Assembly: GCF_002865605.1 (NCBI RefSeq)
Contig: NZ_CP025584.1
Coordinates: 1 to 64,000 of the forward strand
Reading direction: 5' to 3'
DNA length: 64,000 nucleotides
Source of the DNA: Paracoccus jeotgali
GTDB taxonomy: Bacteria > Pseudomonadota > Alphaproteobacteria > Rhodobacterales > Rhodobacteraceae
Shown here: positions 1 through 8,147 of the stretch, piece by piece
Numbering within the stretch: the first letter of the stretch is position 1
Layout of the letters: the number at the start of each line of letters is the position of its first letter
Position numbers and translations under genes: made by a program
Notes under the pieces: model-generated
What the model was told of the DNA's origin: nothing
What the model saw: the letters and a program-made list of their open reading frames with translations, nothing else
Database searches by the model: none

Positions 1-117
1 GCGCTTTGATAAAAGCTACTAGCAGGTAGTTATACCGTACAGTAAGAACAACTCAAGGCCATTCTAACTTCGCGCCAAGTGCGATTTCATCGCAGTGGCT
101 GAGAATCTCGGTCCTAA

Positions 118-362
118 ATCCTCTCGTCTACGGTTGAAGAACCTGTCAGTGAAACGGTGGATCTTCGCGAAGAGCATGTCGAAATCGGGCGTCGCCCGGT
201 TGATCGCGCCGTTGGCGATGCTGACGTCGCCCGGTTGATCGCGCCGTTGGCGATGCTGACAGGGCGTTTCAGGATCGGACGATCGAAGCGGAGGAATATC
301 GCGAGGAGGCCGTCGTCGAGAAGGAAGCCCGCGTGGTCGAAGCGATCGGGCTGCGCAGGTAA
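118..362 (+). pseudogene. C-terminal remnant of a DUF2382 (YsnF/AvaK-type) stress protein, broken by a 35-bp duplication
   Basis: Reading + strand from 118 gives VEEPVSETVDLREEHVEIG then RRPVDRAVGDAD. This matches the repeated charged motif of DUF2382 (YsnF/AvaK) proteins, which usually reads like LREERVxVERRPVDR. The frame is lost at a 35-bp tandem duplication at 191-260. If one repeat unit is removed, the frame runs on as DRAFQDRTIEAEEYREEA and ends in VVEAIGLRR at the TAA at 360-362, again typical of the domain end. A stop at 115-117 closes the frame upstream, so only the C-terminal domain survives. Family membership is inferred from motif likeness; the frameshift is directly visible. Confidence 0.6.
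191..260. repeat. Perfect 35-bp tandem duplication
   Basis: Positions 191-225 and 226-260 are identical 35-base units starting GTCGCCCGGTTGATC and ending GCGATGCTGAC. Because 35 is not a multiple of three, the duplication shifts the frame of the DUF2382-like gene that contains it. It looks like a recent slippage or unequal-crossover event. Confidence 0.95.
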
Positions 363-503
363 GGCGCGGCTGCATCTTCAAGGCTTCCTCTTGCGCCGGG
401 GCAGGATCTTCTGGGAAGAAGGGTTGAACAGGCGACTACCGGCGGTGGCTCGCGATGGTGCGGTTCACGCATCCGGCACAACAGATCGTCCTTTGGCGCG
501 ACG

Positions 504-863
504 TCAATGCCATGGCGTATGCTGAAGCAGGGGTGGAGCGCCTGACGGGACAGATCGCGGAACTTCTGCCGACCTGGAACCGCGCAGCGGTCTTGTGCGG
601 CCCTTCAGCCGGTGTGCGGTATTGGGTTTGTTATCGCGGGGACGGTGGGGGCCGAGGTCAGTGCATTCCAACGCTTCCACAATTTTCTGCAACTGATGGC
701 CTACCCCCGCCTGACACCGAGCATCCCAGCGGCGCAGAGGTGCCCTTGGGTTGAAGCGGCCTCCAGAACGTGCACGGCCACGGCCGGAAAGAGGTTCACG
801 CGCATGGACCAGGTCTAGAGCGCGATAGAGTGATCCTGTCGAGTGTCCATTTTTCAGAGGCAT
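504..863 (-). pseudogene. RES-domain toxin, decayed
   Basis: The start overlaps the stop of the antitoxin gene as ATGA (863-861), the usual arrangement of the second gene in a toxin-antitoxin operon. The first 40 residues read SLYRALDLVHAREPLSGRG then GGRFNPR, the conserved N-terminal signature of RES-domain toxins (the arginine and GGRFNP stretch; characterised members degrade NAD+). Downstream the frame no longer matches. Pieces resembling later parts of the domain appear in other frames on the same strand to about position 390, so several indels are likely. A functional toxin is not expected. Confidence 0.55.
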
Positions 864-1216
864 CAGGCAAAGACGCCCGCATCGACCGCATCGATGTATT
901 CCAGAACATGCTGCGCTTTGCCGTCCTGCACCAGTTGCATGGCTGTTCGGCCATCAAAGCCGGGAAGCGGTTCCGACCGATACCACGCATAGGCCATCAG
1001 TTCAGAGCCGAAGCGGGATTCGACCTTGTTCAGCACCTCCACCAGTTCGCGCAGGCGCCGCTGCGTCTTGTCCGAACTGATGCGGGCTCGTCTCTGCAGC
1101 GCGTCTTTGCCCAAACCGACGGTCAATGCGATTTCCTCAACCGAAGTGCGCAGGGCCGCGGCAATCTTGCGCGGTTCGAATTGCCCTGCATCAGTCAAGT
1201 CCGTGATACGCATCAT
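863..1216 (-). CDS. Antitoxin of the MbcA/ParS/Xre (DUF2384) family
   Basis: A 117-residue protein. The N-terminal half (FEPRKIAAALRTSVEEIAL, then a helix with KDALQRRARI) is an Xre-like DNA-binding region. The C-terminal part ends in FDGRTAMQLVQDGKA, then VLEYIDAVDAGVFA, which is the toxin-binding domain of this family. Such proteins neutralise RES toxins and repress their own promoter. The ATG at 1216 follows a GAAGAAG stretch; a TTG at 1255 would add 13 residues. The stop overlaps the start of the broken RES toxin. The antitoxin reads intact while its toxin does not, so it is an orphan, perhaps kept as an anti-addiction factor or regulator. Bases 1217-1419 hold no gene that I can see. Confidence 0.75.
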   Translation of the reverse strand: MMRITDLTDAGQFEPRKIAAALRTSVEEIALTVGLGKDALQRRARISSDKTQRRLRELVEVLNKVESRFGSELMAYAWYRSEPLPGFDGRTAMQLVQDGKAQHVLEYIDAVDAGVFA

Positions 1217-1419
1217 TTCTTCTTCAACGGTGCTGTTGACGGTGTGTAGCGTCAATATAGATGAAATTTAAGTTGTCGTTAAGGGCTGCACCCTCGTTTC
1301 CTATTCTTATCCGTAGCGCTGCAATGTCCTGAACACCGAATCCTTTCTTCTGTGGGTCTGAAACTTGATGCAGGCGCCCTGACGCCTCCTGCTGCCGACT
1401 GAGCGGCGCGCCAAGCGCT

Positions 1420-2409
1420 GTTGCACCTACCTTCTCCGCGTGTCACGAATGCTTTCCTCGTTTGTCACATTCTCTTTCTGCCGGTTTTCCTTGCCTCTGA
1501 CCCCCATGTTCACCGCGCAGATGCAGCGCCTCGACCTGACCCGGACCACCCTTGCCCGGCAGAGCGGCATCTCTACTCCGACACTACGCAAGATCATGCG
1601 CGGCGGCGGCACCATCGGCAGCCTGTCCCGCTGCTTGCCGCATCTCGATCTCGGCTGGTCCTGGGCGCCGCACCCGACGCTCGATGCAGGCGCATGGCTT
1701 GCGACGCTGCGCCGCCGTCAAGGGATGACCCAGGCGGAGGTGGCGGAACGCCTGCAGATCAGTCGGCCGGTGATCATCAGGATCGAAAAGCGCATGCAGG
1801 GCGAACTGGCCTCGCTGCGCGGCTACGCTTCGCTCCTCGGCTTCCGAACTCCGATCGCGCCTCTGCGCGGCAAGCGTCGACTCATCCCCGCCCCCAACAG
1901 TCCTGACCGTGATCGTGTGATGACGCCGCCAGCGCTTGCGCAAGCGATATGTAGGCATTTCGCGCCCTACCTGCAGGGCACGGTGCTCGATCCGGCACGC
2001 GGCGACGGAGCCTTCTATGATAGCTTTCCCGATCACCTCCACCGTGAGTGGTGCGAGATCGAAGCAGGACGGGATTTCCTCCATTGGAGTGAACACGTCG
2101 ATTGGATCGTCACAAACCCGCCGTGGTCGCTACTGCCGGAGTTCTTGAAGCATTCGATGACTGTCGCCGATAACGTGGTTTTCTTGGCCCCGCTGACAAA
2201 CCTCACCACGAAGGCCCGGCTACGGATGATCGACAGGACCGGATTTGGCATCGCGGAGCTGGTAAAGATCGATACACCCCGCGACTGGCCCCAAAGCGGG
2301 TTTCAACTGGTGGCCGGCTGGCTGCGTCGCGGCCATCTCGACGATTGCCGGATGTCGCGGCTTGACAACCACGCTCCATGAGACCTGGCCACAGCCGGGC
2401 CTGAGCAGA
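1420..2409 (+). repeat. Long direct repeat, copy A
   Basis: This ~990-bp segment recurs in the same orientation at 32348-33338. Similarity begins at GTTGCA(C/T)CTACCTTCTC upstream of the gene and ends just after the stop codon at CGGGCCTGAGCAG, covering the HTH-methyltransferase gene plus about 100 bp of leader and 28 bp of tail. I see no terminal inverted repeats and no target duplication, so it is not a simple insertion sequence. The two copies enclose about 30 kb of catabolic genes. Confidence 0.9.
1521..2381 (+). CDS. Tandem-XRE HTH / N6-adenine methyltransferase-like fusion protein, copy A
   Basis: A 286-residue protein counted from the ATG at 1521, the first start conserved in both copies; a further ATG at 1506 and a TTG at 1491 exist only or mainly in this copy. 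Residues ~5-45 (TRTTLARQSGISTPTLRKI) and ~60-105 (GMTQAEVAERLQISRPVII) are two XRE-type helix-turn-helix units. From ~130 comes a methyltransferase-like domain: TPPALA, motif I DPARGDGAF at 157-165 (SAM binding), WCEIEAGRDF, and catalytic-type motif IV TNPPWS at 198-203. The order motif I then NPPW fits gamma-type N6-adenine methyltransferases, but no separate target-recognition domain is seen. The HTH pair could supply DNA recognition or autoregulation. No restriction enzyme lies next to it. No clear ribosome-binding site is visible. Confidence 0.75.
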   Translation: MQRLDLTRTTLARQSGISTPTLRKIMRGGGTIGSLSRCLPHLDLGWSWAPHPTLDAGAWLATLRRRQGMTQAEVAERLQISRPVIIRIEKRMQGELASLRGYASLLGFRTPIAPLRGKRRLIPAPNSPDRDRVMTPPALAQAICRHFAPYLQGTVLDPARGDGAFYDSFPDHLHREWCEIEAGRDFLHWSEHVDWIVTNPPWSLLPEFLKHSMTVADNVVFLAPLTNLTTKARLRMIDRTGFGIAELVKIDTPRDWPQSGFQLVAGWLRRGHLDDCRMSRLDNHAP

Positions 2410-2629
2410 GGCGCGCCTCGTGCTCCAAGGGCCGGCGTCGAGACTGGGACGCTATGCCACTCACGCCTTCCCGACATCCCATTCGTGCGTGTCCGCTCCC
2501 TACCGCCGCGCGACAATTACGACGCGGTCTCCGGTGGTCAGGAGCAGGGCGCCGGGGGCGGCTTTGCCCCTGCCGCGCATTACACCCCCACATTGCTCCG
2601 GTAGCAGAGCCGGGACGGTGCGCGGCGCT

Positions 2630-2995
2630 GTGGGCGTGGCCGAGACTGGTATCTTCGCTCTTCACCGACACGAACCGCATCGTCGGGCGCGTCGCCGCTT
2701 CGCAGATGGCCTCGGCATCTGCCGCATCGTTCTTCTGACGCTTGACGAAGGCCTTGAGGCAAGCCGACGGGATCAGCCGCACATCGTGGCCCAGCTTTGC
2801 CGATCTTGCGGCCCAGAAATGCACGCTACCGCACGCGTCTATGGCGACAGTGCAAATCGGGAGCTGGCTGAAGAACAAGAGAACCTGCTCTCTTCTCAGC
2901 TTTTTGCGCAGAACTGCCCGCTCTGAGGCCTCAGCCCCATGAACCTGAAGCACATTCTTCACAGGGTCGAGCCCGACCGTGATAATCTCCGACAT
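2630..2995 (-). pseudogene. IS110-family transposase, N-terminal fragment
   Basis: From the ATG at 2995 the protein reads MSEIITVGLDPVKNVLQVHG, then DACGSVHFWAARSAKLGHDV and KNDAADAEAICEA, the DEDD catalytic pattern of IS110 transposases. After about 115 residues (VSVKSED) the frame stops matching the family, and the C-terminal Transposase_20 domain is missing. The remaining bases 2410-2629, up to the end of direct-repeat copy A, contain no recognisable gene. The element therefore appears truncated next to the repeat. Confidence 0.75.
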
Positions 2996-3348
2996 GACCG
3001 TCCTCCTTTGTGGATCATCGCAGACTTACCTCGGCACACAGATGCCGTCGGAGGCGGTCACATCATCAGAGCCGATGCGGCGCCAGCGCCTTTTCCGTCG
3101 CCGCGACCCGGAACCGGCGCAATCAGGCCCCGCGACGGCGGATCCGCCCTCACCGGATCTGTCAGCCCGTGGTGAGTGCCGTGGGGCGACGACGGCCTGT
3201 CAGCTTCCGCCCGCGGGGTCGAAATACTACTTTACAATAAAATCTACCTATGAGTAGGTTAAAAACGGAGTTGGGAGGGCGTAAGCAAGAACACACCCGG
3301 TTCGGCTTGATCGTGATTTAACTTGAGTACGCGAGGGAGACGCTAGAA
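2996..3348. other. Intergenic: IS110 flank and leader of the transporter operon
   Basis: These 353 bases carry no convincing gene. The left part is presumably the outer end of the IS110 remnant. The right part (3220-3348) is A+T-richer and holds the probable promoter of the + strand operon, a 14-bp palindrome at 3246-3259, and a GAGGGAG ribosome-binding site about 15 bases before the ATG at 3349. Confidence 0.5.
3246..3259. promoter_or_regulatory. Palindromic operator candidate ahead of the transporter-carboxylase operon
   Basis: ACCTATGAGTAGGT is a perfect inverted repeat (ACCTA, four-base spacer TGAG, TAGGT) inside an A+T-rich stretch about 90 bp upstream of the solute-binding-protein start. 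Position and symmetry suit a repressor operator. No regulator gene lies beside it, so the binding protein is unknown. Confidence 0.4.
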
Positions 3349-4572
3349 ATGAGTGTAAATTCAACGAAGAAAGTCAGAACGGCTCTCCTGTTATCGTTCC
3401 TGGTCGGCGCGTTGCCAGCGCCGGGTTCCGCCGAAGGACTGTCCGATAATGTCGTGAAGATTGCGGTCCTGAACGACATGACCGGAGTCTATTCCGATTC
3501 CAACGGCGAAAGCGCGCTGCTCGCCGCGCGGATGGCGATCAAGGATTTCGGCGGCACCGTGCTGGGCAAGAAGATCGAGCTCGTAAACGCCGATCACCAC
3601 AACAAGCCCGACCTGGCCGCCACCACCGCCCGGCGCTGGTTCGACCAGGAGCAGGTCGACGCGGTCTTCGGCCTTGGCAATACCGCGGTCCACTACGCGG
3701 TCGCGAATGTCGCCGAAGAAAAGCACAAGGTGATCTTCAATACCCAAGCCGCGTCCAGCTCGATCACCGGCGAGAATTGCAGCCCGCTGGTCGTGCACTA
3801 CACCTACGACACCTATGCGCTTGCCAAGGGGACCGTAACCTCGATCCTGGAGAGCGGCGGCAAGAGTTGGTATGTAATCGCGGCGGACTACACGTTCGGT
3901 GAAACGCTCAAGAACGATGTGACCGAATTCGTTGAGCAGGGGGGCGGCAAAGTTATCGGCTCCACCAAGCATCCGCTGAATGCCTCGGACTTTTCGTCCT
4001 ATGTGCTAACGGCGCAAGCCTCCGGCGCCGATGTGGTCGCTTTTGCCAATGCCGGCGCCGATACCGTCAACCTGATGAGAACGGCACAGGAGTTCGGCGT
4101 GACCCAGACCCAGACCGTCGCGGCGATGCTTCTGACCATCAACGACATCCACGCCATGGGTCTTGAAACCGCTCAGGGCCTGAACGCGACCACCGGCTTC
4201 TATTGGGATCGCACCGACGAGACGCGGGCATGGTCGGAGAAGTTCTACGACCAGTTGCAGCAGATGCCCAACATGCTCGACGCCGGCACCTATTCGGCCA
4301 TCGGCACTTATCTCAAGGCGGTCGAAAGGGCCGGGTCCGATGATCCGGACGCGGTCATGACGGCGTTGAGGGCGGAGCCGATCAATGACATCTTCGCGAC
4401 CAACGGCATCATCCGCAAGGATGGGCGCATGGTTCACGACATGTACCAGTTCGAGGTCAAATCCCCCGCGGAATCGAAATCCTCGTGGGACTACTACAAG
4501 ATCGTCTCGACGGTTCCCGGCGATGTCGCCTTCCGTGACATGGCGTCGGGTGGCTGCCCGCTCGTAAAGTAG
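3349..4572 (+). CDS. ABC transporter periplasmic solute-binding protein, branched-chain amino acid type
   Basis: A 407-residue protein with a Sec signal peptide (basic start, hydrophobic LLLSFLVGALPAPGSAEG, cleavage near residue 27). The mature part begins VVKIAVLNDMTGVYSDSNG and follows the type I periplasmic-binding fold of LivJ/LivK and related proteins for amino acids, amides and aromatic acids (Peripla_BP_6). It opens an operon with two acyl-CoA ligases, LivGFHM-type transporter parts and a carboxylase. The ligand is therefore probably an organic acid that is CoA-activated after uptake rather than an amino acid. The ATG follows a GGGAG motif. The substrate cannot be read from the sequence. 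Confidence 0.9.
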   Translation: MSVNSTKKVRTALLLSFLVGALPAPGSAEGLSDNVVKIAVLNDMTGVYSDSNGESALLAARMAIKDFGGTVLGKKIELVNADHHNKPDLAATTARRWFDQEQVDAVFGLGNTAVHYAVANVAEEKHKVIFNTQAASSSITGENCSPLVVHYTYDTYALAKGTVTSILESGGKSWYVIAADYTFGETLKNDVTEFVEQGGGKVIGSTKHPLNASDFSSYVLTAQASGADVVAFANAGADTVNLMRTAQEFGVTQTQTVAAMLLTINDIHAMGLETAQGLNATTGFYWDRTDETRAWSEKFYDQLQQMPNMLDAGTYSAIGTYLKAVERAGSDDPDAVMTALRAEPINDIFATNGIIRKDGRMVHDMYQFEVKSPAESKSSWDYYKIVSTVPGDVAFRDMASGGCPLVK

Positions 4573-4649
4573 ACAACGATCCGCATCCCCGTTCCAATTG
4601 GGCGGGGGTGCGCGCAGCCTGACCTATCCTTCAGCCACGGAACGCGGAC

Positions 4650-6386
4650 ATGACTGAGAACGCGATCACAATGACCCAGCGGCAATTGCAGGCTGAAATG
4701 GACCGGGAGGGCGATTGCATCGTGGTCGAACTCGATAGGTGGGTGGAAAGGCTGGGAGACAAGCCGTGCCTCTATTACGGGGATGACGATACCACGCTGA
4801 CCTATACCGAATTCGGCCGGATCACAGACCGAATTGCCGGAAATCTGGCGTCGCGAGGCGTGAAGAAAGGTGATTTCGTATCTGTCTTCATGGGGAACGC
4901 CAAGACCACGATTCTGAGCATGTTCGGCATCTGGAAGGCGGGCGCCGTGTATTGCCCGATCAACTTCGGTTTCAGCGGCGATATTTTGGCCTATCAGATC
5001 AACGACACGCGGCCAAAGCTGCTGATCACCGAACGCGCGATGGTGCCCCGCCTGAACCACATCGCGTCCCGGCTATCATCGGTCGAGGGCATCGTCGTTT
5101 ACGACCCCCCCGAGGGCTCGCACGATGTTCCCCGCGATCCGGTCGATCTGGAAAATGCCCTGAAGGGGATTGCCTGGCAGGATCTTCTCGTTTCCGCGCC
5201 GAGGCCCGACATCGCCATCCGTTTCGACGACGTCGCCAACGTGCTTTACACATCCGGCACCACCGGCCCTTCGAAGGGTGTGATCCAGACCCACAGATGG
5301 ATGAACCAGTACACATTCGTCTGCCGCAGGATGCTGTCGCAGGACGACATCCTCTATAACGATCTGCCCCTCTATCATGTCGGCGGCGCGATTTTCAATG
5401 TCGTCCGGGCAATCTGGATGGGGTGCACCGTCGTCGCCTGGGATCGTTTCAGCACCACGGAATTCTGGTCGAGAATTCGAAAGACGGAGGCCAGCGCGGC
5501 CTCCCTGATCGACACGATGATCCCCTGGCTCCTCAAGGCCCCTCCGACGCCCGAGGACCGGAACACCCCGCTGAACAAGGTCCATATGCAGCCCCTGCCG
5601 GACTCGCATGTCGAGATGGCGCAACGGTTCGGCCTAGATTACATCAGCGTGGGCTTTGGCCAGACCGAATCCGGCATGTCCTTCTTCTCGATCGTGGATG
5701 AGGGAAACGGCGATCTGACCCCGCCCAAACTGCGCCGAGGCCTGAGCTGGACGGAGATGCGCGACATGGCGGCGCGGTTCAACGTTCCCTTCGTGAAGGC
5801 ACACGACGTTTCCATGAAAGGATACATGGGGACTCCGTCCCTCTTCGTTGAGGCCGCGGCCTTCGACGATGAGGGCATGATGTGCCCCAGTGGCGAAATC
5901 GGCGAGTTGGCCCTGCGCCCGAAGCTGCCGATGATGTTCTTTCGCGAATATCTGGGAAAACCCGACGTCACCGTGAAGGCGTTCAGGAACTTGTGGTTTC
6001 ATACCGGCGATACCGTACGGGTCGGAGACGACGGACGGTTCACCTTCATGGACCGGAAAGGCGACCGCATCCGCGTGCGCGGGGAAAACGTGTCGTCATT
6101 CGATGTCGAGGAATTCGCAAACCGCTTTCCCGATGTAATCGCAAGCGCGGCCTTCGCCGTTCCGGCAGATGTCGGAGAAGAGGACGATATCGCCCTGTGC
6201 GTCGAGATCAGGCCCGGAGCAGCGGTGTCGGAAGAACAGCTGCATGAGTGGCTAGCCCAGAAGATGCCGAAGTTCATGTGCCCGCGTTATATTCGCATCG
6301 TGGAAGCCATCCCGCGAACCCCGACATCGAAAATCGAGAAATACAAGCTCAAGCGGGCGCTTCTTTCGGAATTGGGCAAGCAATAG
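4650..6386 (+). CDS. AMP-forming acyl-CoA ligase (CaiC/fatty-acid ligase-like)
   Basis: A 578-residue member of the ANL adenylating-enzyme superfamily. The P-loop reads YTSGTTGPSKGV; the A5 region has GFGQTESGM; the A7 region has HTGDTVRVGDDG, then DRKGDRIRVRGENVSSFDVE. The C-terminal PRTPTSKIEKYKL supplies the adenylation lysine. It should turn a carboxylic acid plus ATP and CoA into the acyl-CoA in the cytoplasm. It lies 77 bp after the solute-binding protein and 68 bp before a second ligase, within a transporter operon. It resembles crotonobetaine/carnitine-CoA ligases in overall pattern, but the acid used is unknown. Confidence 0.88.
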   Translation: MTENAITMTQRQLQAEMDREGDCIVVELDRWVERLGDKPCLYYGDDDTTLTYTEFGRITDRIAGNLASRGVKKGDFVSVFMGNAKTTILSMFGIWKAGAVYCPINFGFSGDILAYQINDTRPKLLITERAMVPRLNHIASRLSSVEGIVVYDPPEGSHDVPRDPVDLENALKGIAWQDLLVSAPRPDIAIRFDDVANVLYTSGTTGPSKGVIQTHRWMNQYTFVCRRMLSQDDILYNDLPLYHVGGAIFNVVRAIWMGCTVVAWDRFSTTEFWSRIRKTEASAASLIDTMIPWLLKAPPTPEDRNTPLNKVHMQPLPDSHVEMAQRFGLDYISVGFGQTESGMSFFSIVDEGNGDLTPPKLRRGLSWTEMRDMAARFNVPFVKAHDVSMKGYMGTPSLFVEAAAFDDEGMMCPSGEIGELALRPKLPMMFFREYLGKPDVTVKAFRNLWFHTGDTVRVGDDGRFTFMDRKGDRIRVRGENVSSFDVEEFANRFPDVIASAAFAVPADVGEEDDIALCVEIRPGAAVSEEQLHEWLAQKMPKFMCPRYIRIVEAIPRTPTSKIEKYKLKRALLSELGKQ

Positions 6387-6454
6387 CGCGTCCGAGGCCG
6401 ATTTGCGTTGTCGATTTCGTTCAACCCGGCTCAATCCAGGTGCGGAAAAAACCC

Positions 6455-8065
6455 ATGACAAGCACGATCGTCTACAGACAAGGTGAAAAACCGTTACACG
6501 AGTATCTGCGCCAACATGCCGTGGAGCGGCCTCAAAAACCGGCGATCAACTGGTACGGGGCGGAAATCAGCTTCTCCGAGCTCGACCGCCTGAGCGATGC
6601 GTTTGCCGCGCGGCTGCACGAGCGCGGCATCCAAAAGGGCGATCGGGTCGCGCTGTTCCTTCAGAACTCGCCACAATACGTCATCGCGTATCTGGGAAGC
6701 CAGAAGCTCGGCGCGATCGTCTGCGCGTGCAGCCCGCTGTTCAAGCAATTCGAGCTCGAAACGCAGCTTTCCGACATGGGTGCGCGGGCCTTGGTCGCGG
6801 CCGATGTGCTCTACCCTGTCGTCGAGCAAGTCCTGCCGACAGTCGAAATCGAGCATCTGTTTCTTACCAGCTACAGCGAATTGCTGCCGGATCATCCGAC
6901 AGTACATGTCCCGGGCGAGGTCTCCGAGGCGAAGCGCCCCCCGGTCGATGGCGCGACGGACTTCATGGAGGCGTTGAGAACCTTCGAAGGCGACGTTCCC
7001 CGCCCGGAAATCTCGATGAGCGATACCGCCGCCATGAGCTATACGTCAGGCTCCACCGGCCGGCCGAAGGGCGCGATGCTGCCCTACAGTCAGGCATTGT
7101 TCAAGTCGTCGGTCATGGCAGAGGCCTACGATATCCAAGCGTCCGACATAATGCTGGCGGTCGCGCCGCTCTACCACATCGCCGGGATGTCCGCCGGCAT
7201 CTGCATTCCGGTCTATACCGGCGCGACGACAGTGTTGCTGTTCCGCTTCGATCCACTATCGGTGCTCGAGGCGATCGACCGCAACAAGGTGACCTTCTGG
7301 TATAGCGTCACACCGATGAACATCGCCGTCATGGAGCATCCAGAGGCATCCCGCTATCGCCTCGACTCTCTGCGCCTGAACATCGGAACCAGCTTCGGCA
7401 TTCCGTTGACGGAAGACCGGGCCAAGAAATGGGCGGCGTTCACCGGCGGCTGTCTGGTGGCCGAGGCGGCCTATGGGCTAACCGAGACCCACACATGGGA
7501 CACCTGCATGCCGCTCGACGATATCCGGTGGGGAACGCATGGAAAACTCAGCCCCGGCGTGCAGTGCCGCATTGTCGACCTTGATACCCGCGCCGAGAAA
7601 GCGCGAGGCGAACAGGGCGAGATCCAGTTGAAAGGCCCCGGGCTGTTCCACGGCTATTGGAATAATCGCGAGGCATATGAAGACGCCTTTGAGGGGAAAT
7701 GGTTCTGCACCGGCGATATCGGCGTGCTGGATGAAGATGATTACCTGACCTTACTCGGCCGGAAAAAGGAAATGATCAAGGTTTCCGGCTACAGCGTCTT
7801 TCCGGAGGATGTGGAAACTATTCTGTGCAAGCATCCCGACATCACCCAAGCCGTCATCGTCGGGGTTCCGCATGAGACGAAAGGCGAGGTCGTCAGGGCG
7901 GTTCTGGTGATGCGCAAGGGTGCCGACGCCTCGGCCGATGACATCATCGCCTGGTGCAGGGGCAATCTGTCGGCATACAAGGTGCCGCAGCTGGTCAGTT
8001 TTGTTGACCATCTGCCCACGACACCGACCGGAAAGGTGCTGAGGCGCCTGGTTAAAGAACTATGA
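6455..8065 (+). CDS. AMP-forming acyl-CoA synthetase, second in the operon
   Basis: A 536-residue ANL-family ligase counted from the ATG at 6455; an upstream in-frame start at 6248 would overlap the previous gene by 140 bp with no family likeness. Motifs are YTSGSTGRPKGAMLP (P-loop), AYGLTETHTWDTC, CTGDIGVLDEDDYL, GRKKEMIKVSGYSVFPED and the C-terminal PTTPTGKVLRR. It resembles long- or medium-chain fatty-acyl-CoA synthetases. It and the preceding ligase are clearly different in sequence, so they probably act on two related acids or on a substrate and its breakdown product. Confidence 0.88.
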   Translation: MTSTIVYRQGEKPLHEYLRQHAVERPQKPAINWYGAEISFSELDRLSDAFAARLHERGIQKGDRVALFLQNSPQYVIAYLGSQKLGAIVCACSPLFKQFELETQLSDMGARALVAADVLYPVVEQVLPTVEIEHLFLTSYSELLPDHPTVHVPGEVSEAKRPPVDGATDFMEALRTFEGDVPRPEISMSDTAAMSYTSGSTGRPKGAMLPYSQALFKSSVMAEAYDIQASDIMLAVAPLYHIAGMSAGICIPVYTGATTVLLFRFDPLSVLEAIDRNKVTFWYSVTPMNIAVMEHPEASRYRLDSLRLNIGTSFGIPLTEDRAKKWAAFTGGCLVAEAAYGLTETHTWDTCMPLDDIRWGTHGKLSPGVQCRIVDLDTRAEKARGEQGEIQLKGPGLFHGYWNNREAYEDAFEGKWFCTGDIGVLDEDDYLTLLGRKKEMIKVSGYSVFPEDVETILCKHPDITQAVIVGVPHETKGEVVRAVLVMRKGADASADDIIAWCRGNLSAYKVPQLVSFVDHLPTTPTGKVLRRLVKEL

Positions 8066-8147
8066 CAGGGCGCGAGACGGCTTTCGTTGTACGTTTTGAA
8101 CGCAAAGACATGTCGCGAGGCCTCTTTCTTGGAAGCGGGATGACGAC

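Noticed and set aside
64..381. 105-codon - strand frame with LFAKIHRFTDRFFNRRRE
   Set aside because: The + strand carries a better explanation (DUF2382 fragment with duplication). The - strand frame runs through the duplication without a recognisable domain.
1420..2409. The duplicated unit as a classical insertion sequence
   Set aside because: No terminal inverted repeats, no target duplication at either copy and no transposase, so it is listed only as a direct repeat.
2303..2640. Continuation of the IS110 transposase frame to 230 residues
   Set aside because: After about residue 115 the translation becomes Arg/Pro-rich and loses all likeness to IS110; it is out-of-frame read-through.
6248..6454. 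N-terminal extension of the second acyl-CoA ligase
   Set aside because: It overlaps the first ligase by 140 bp and encodes no family-like sequence; the ATG at 6455 starts the conserved protein.
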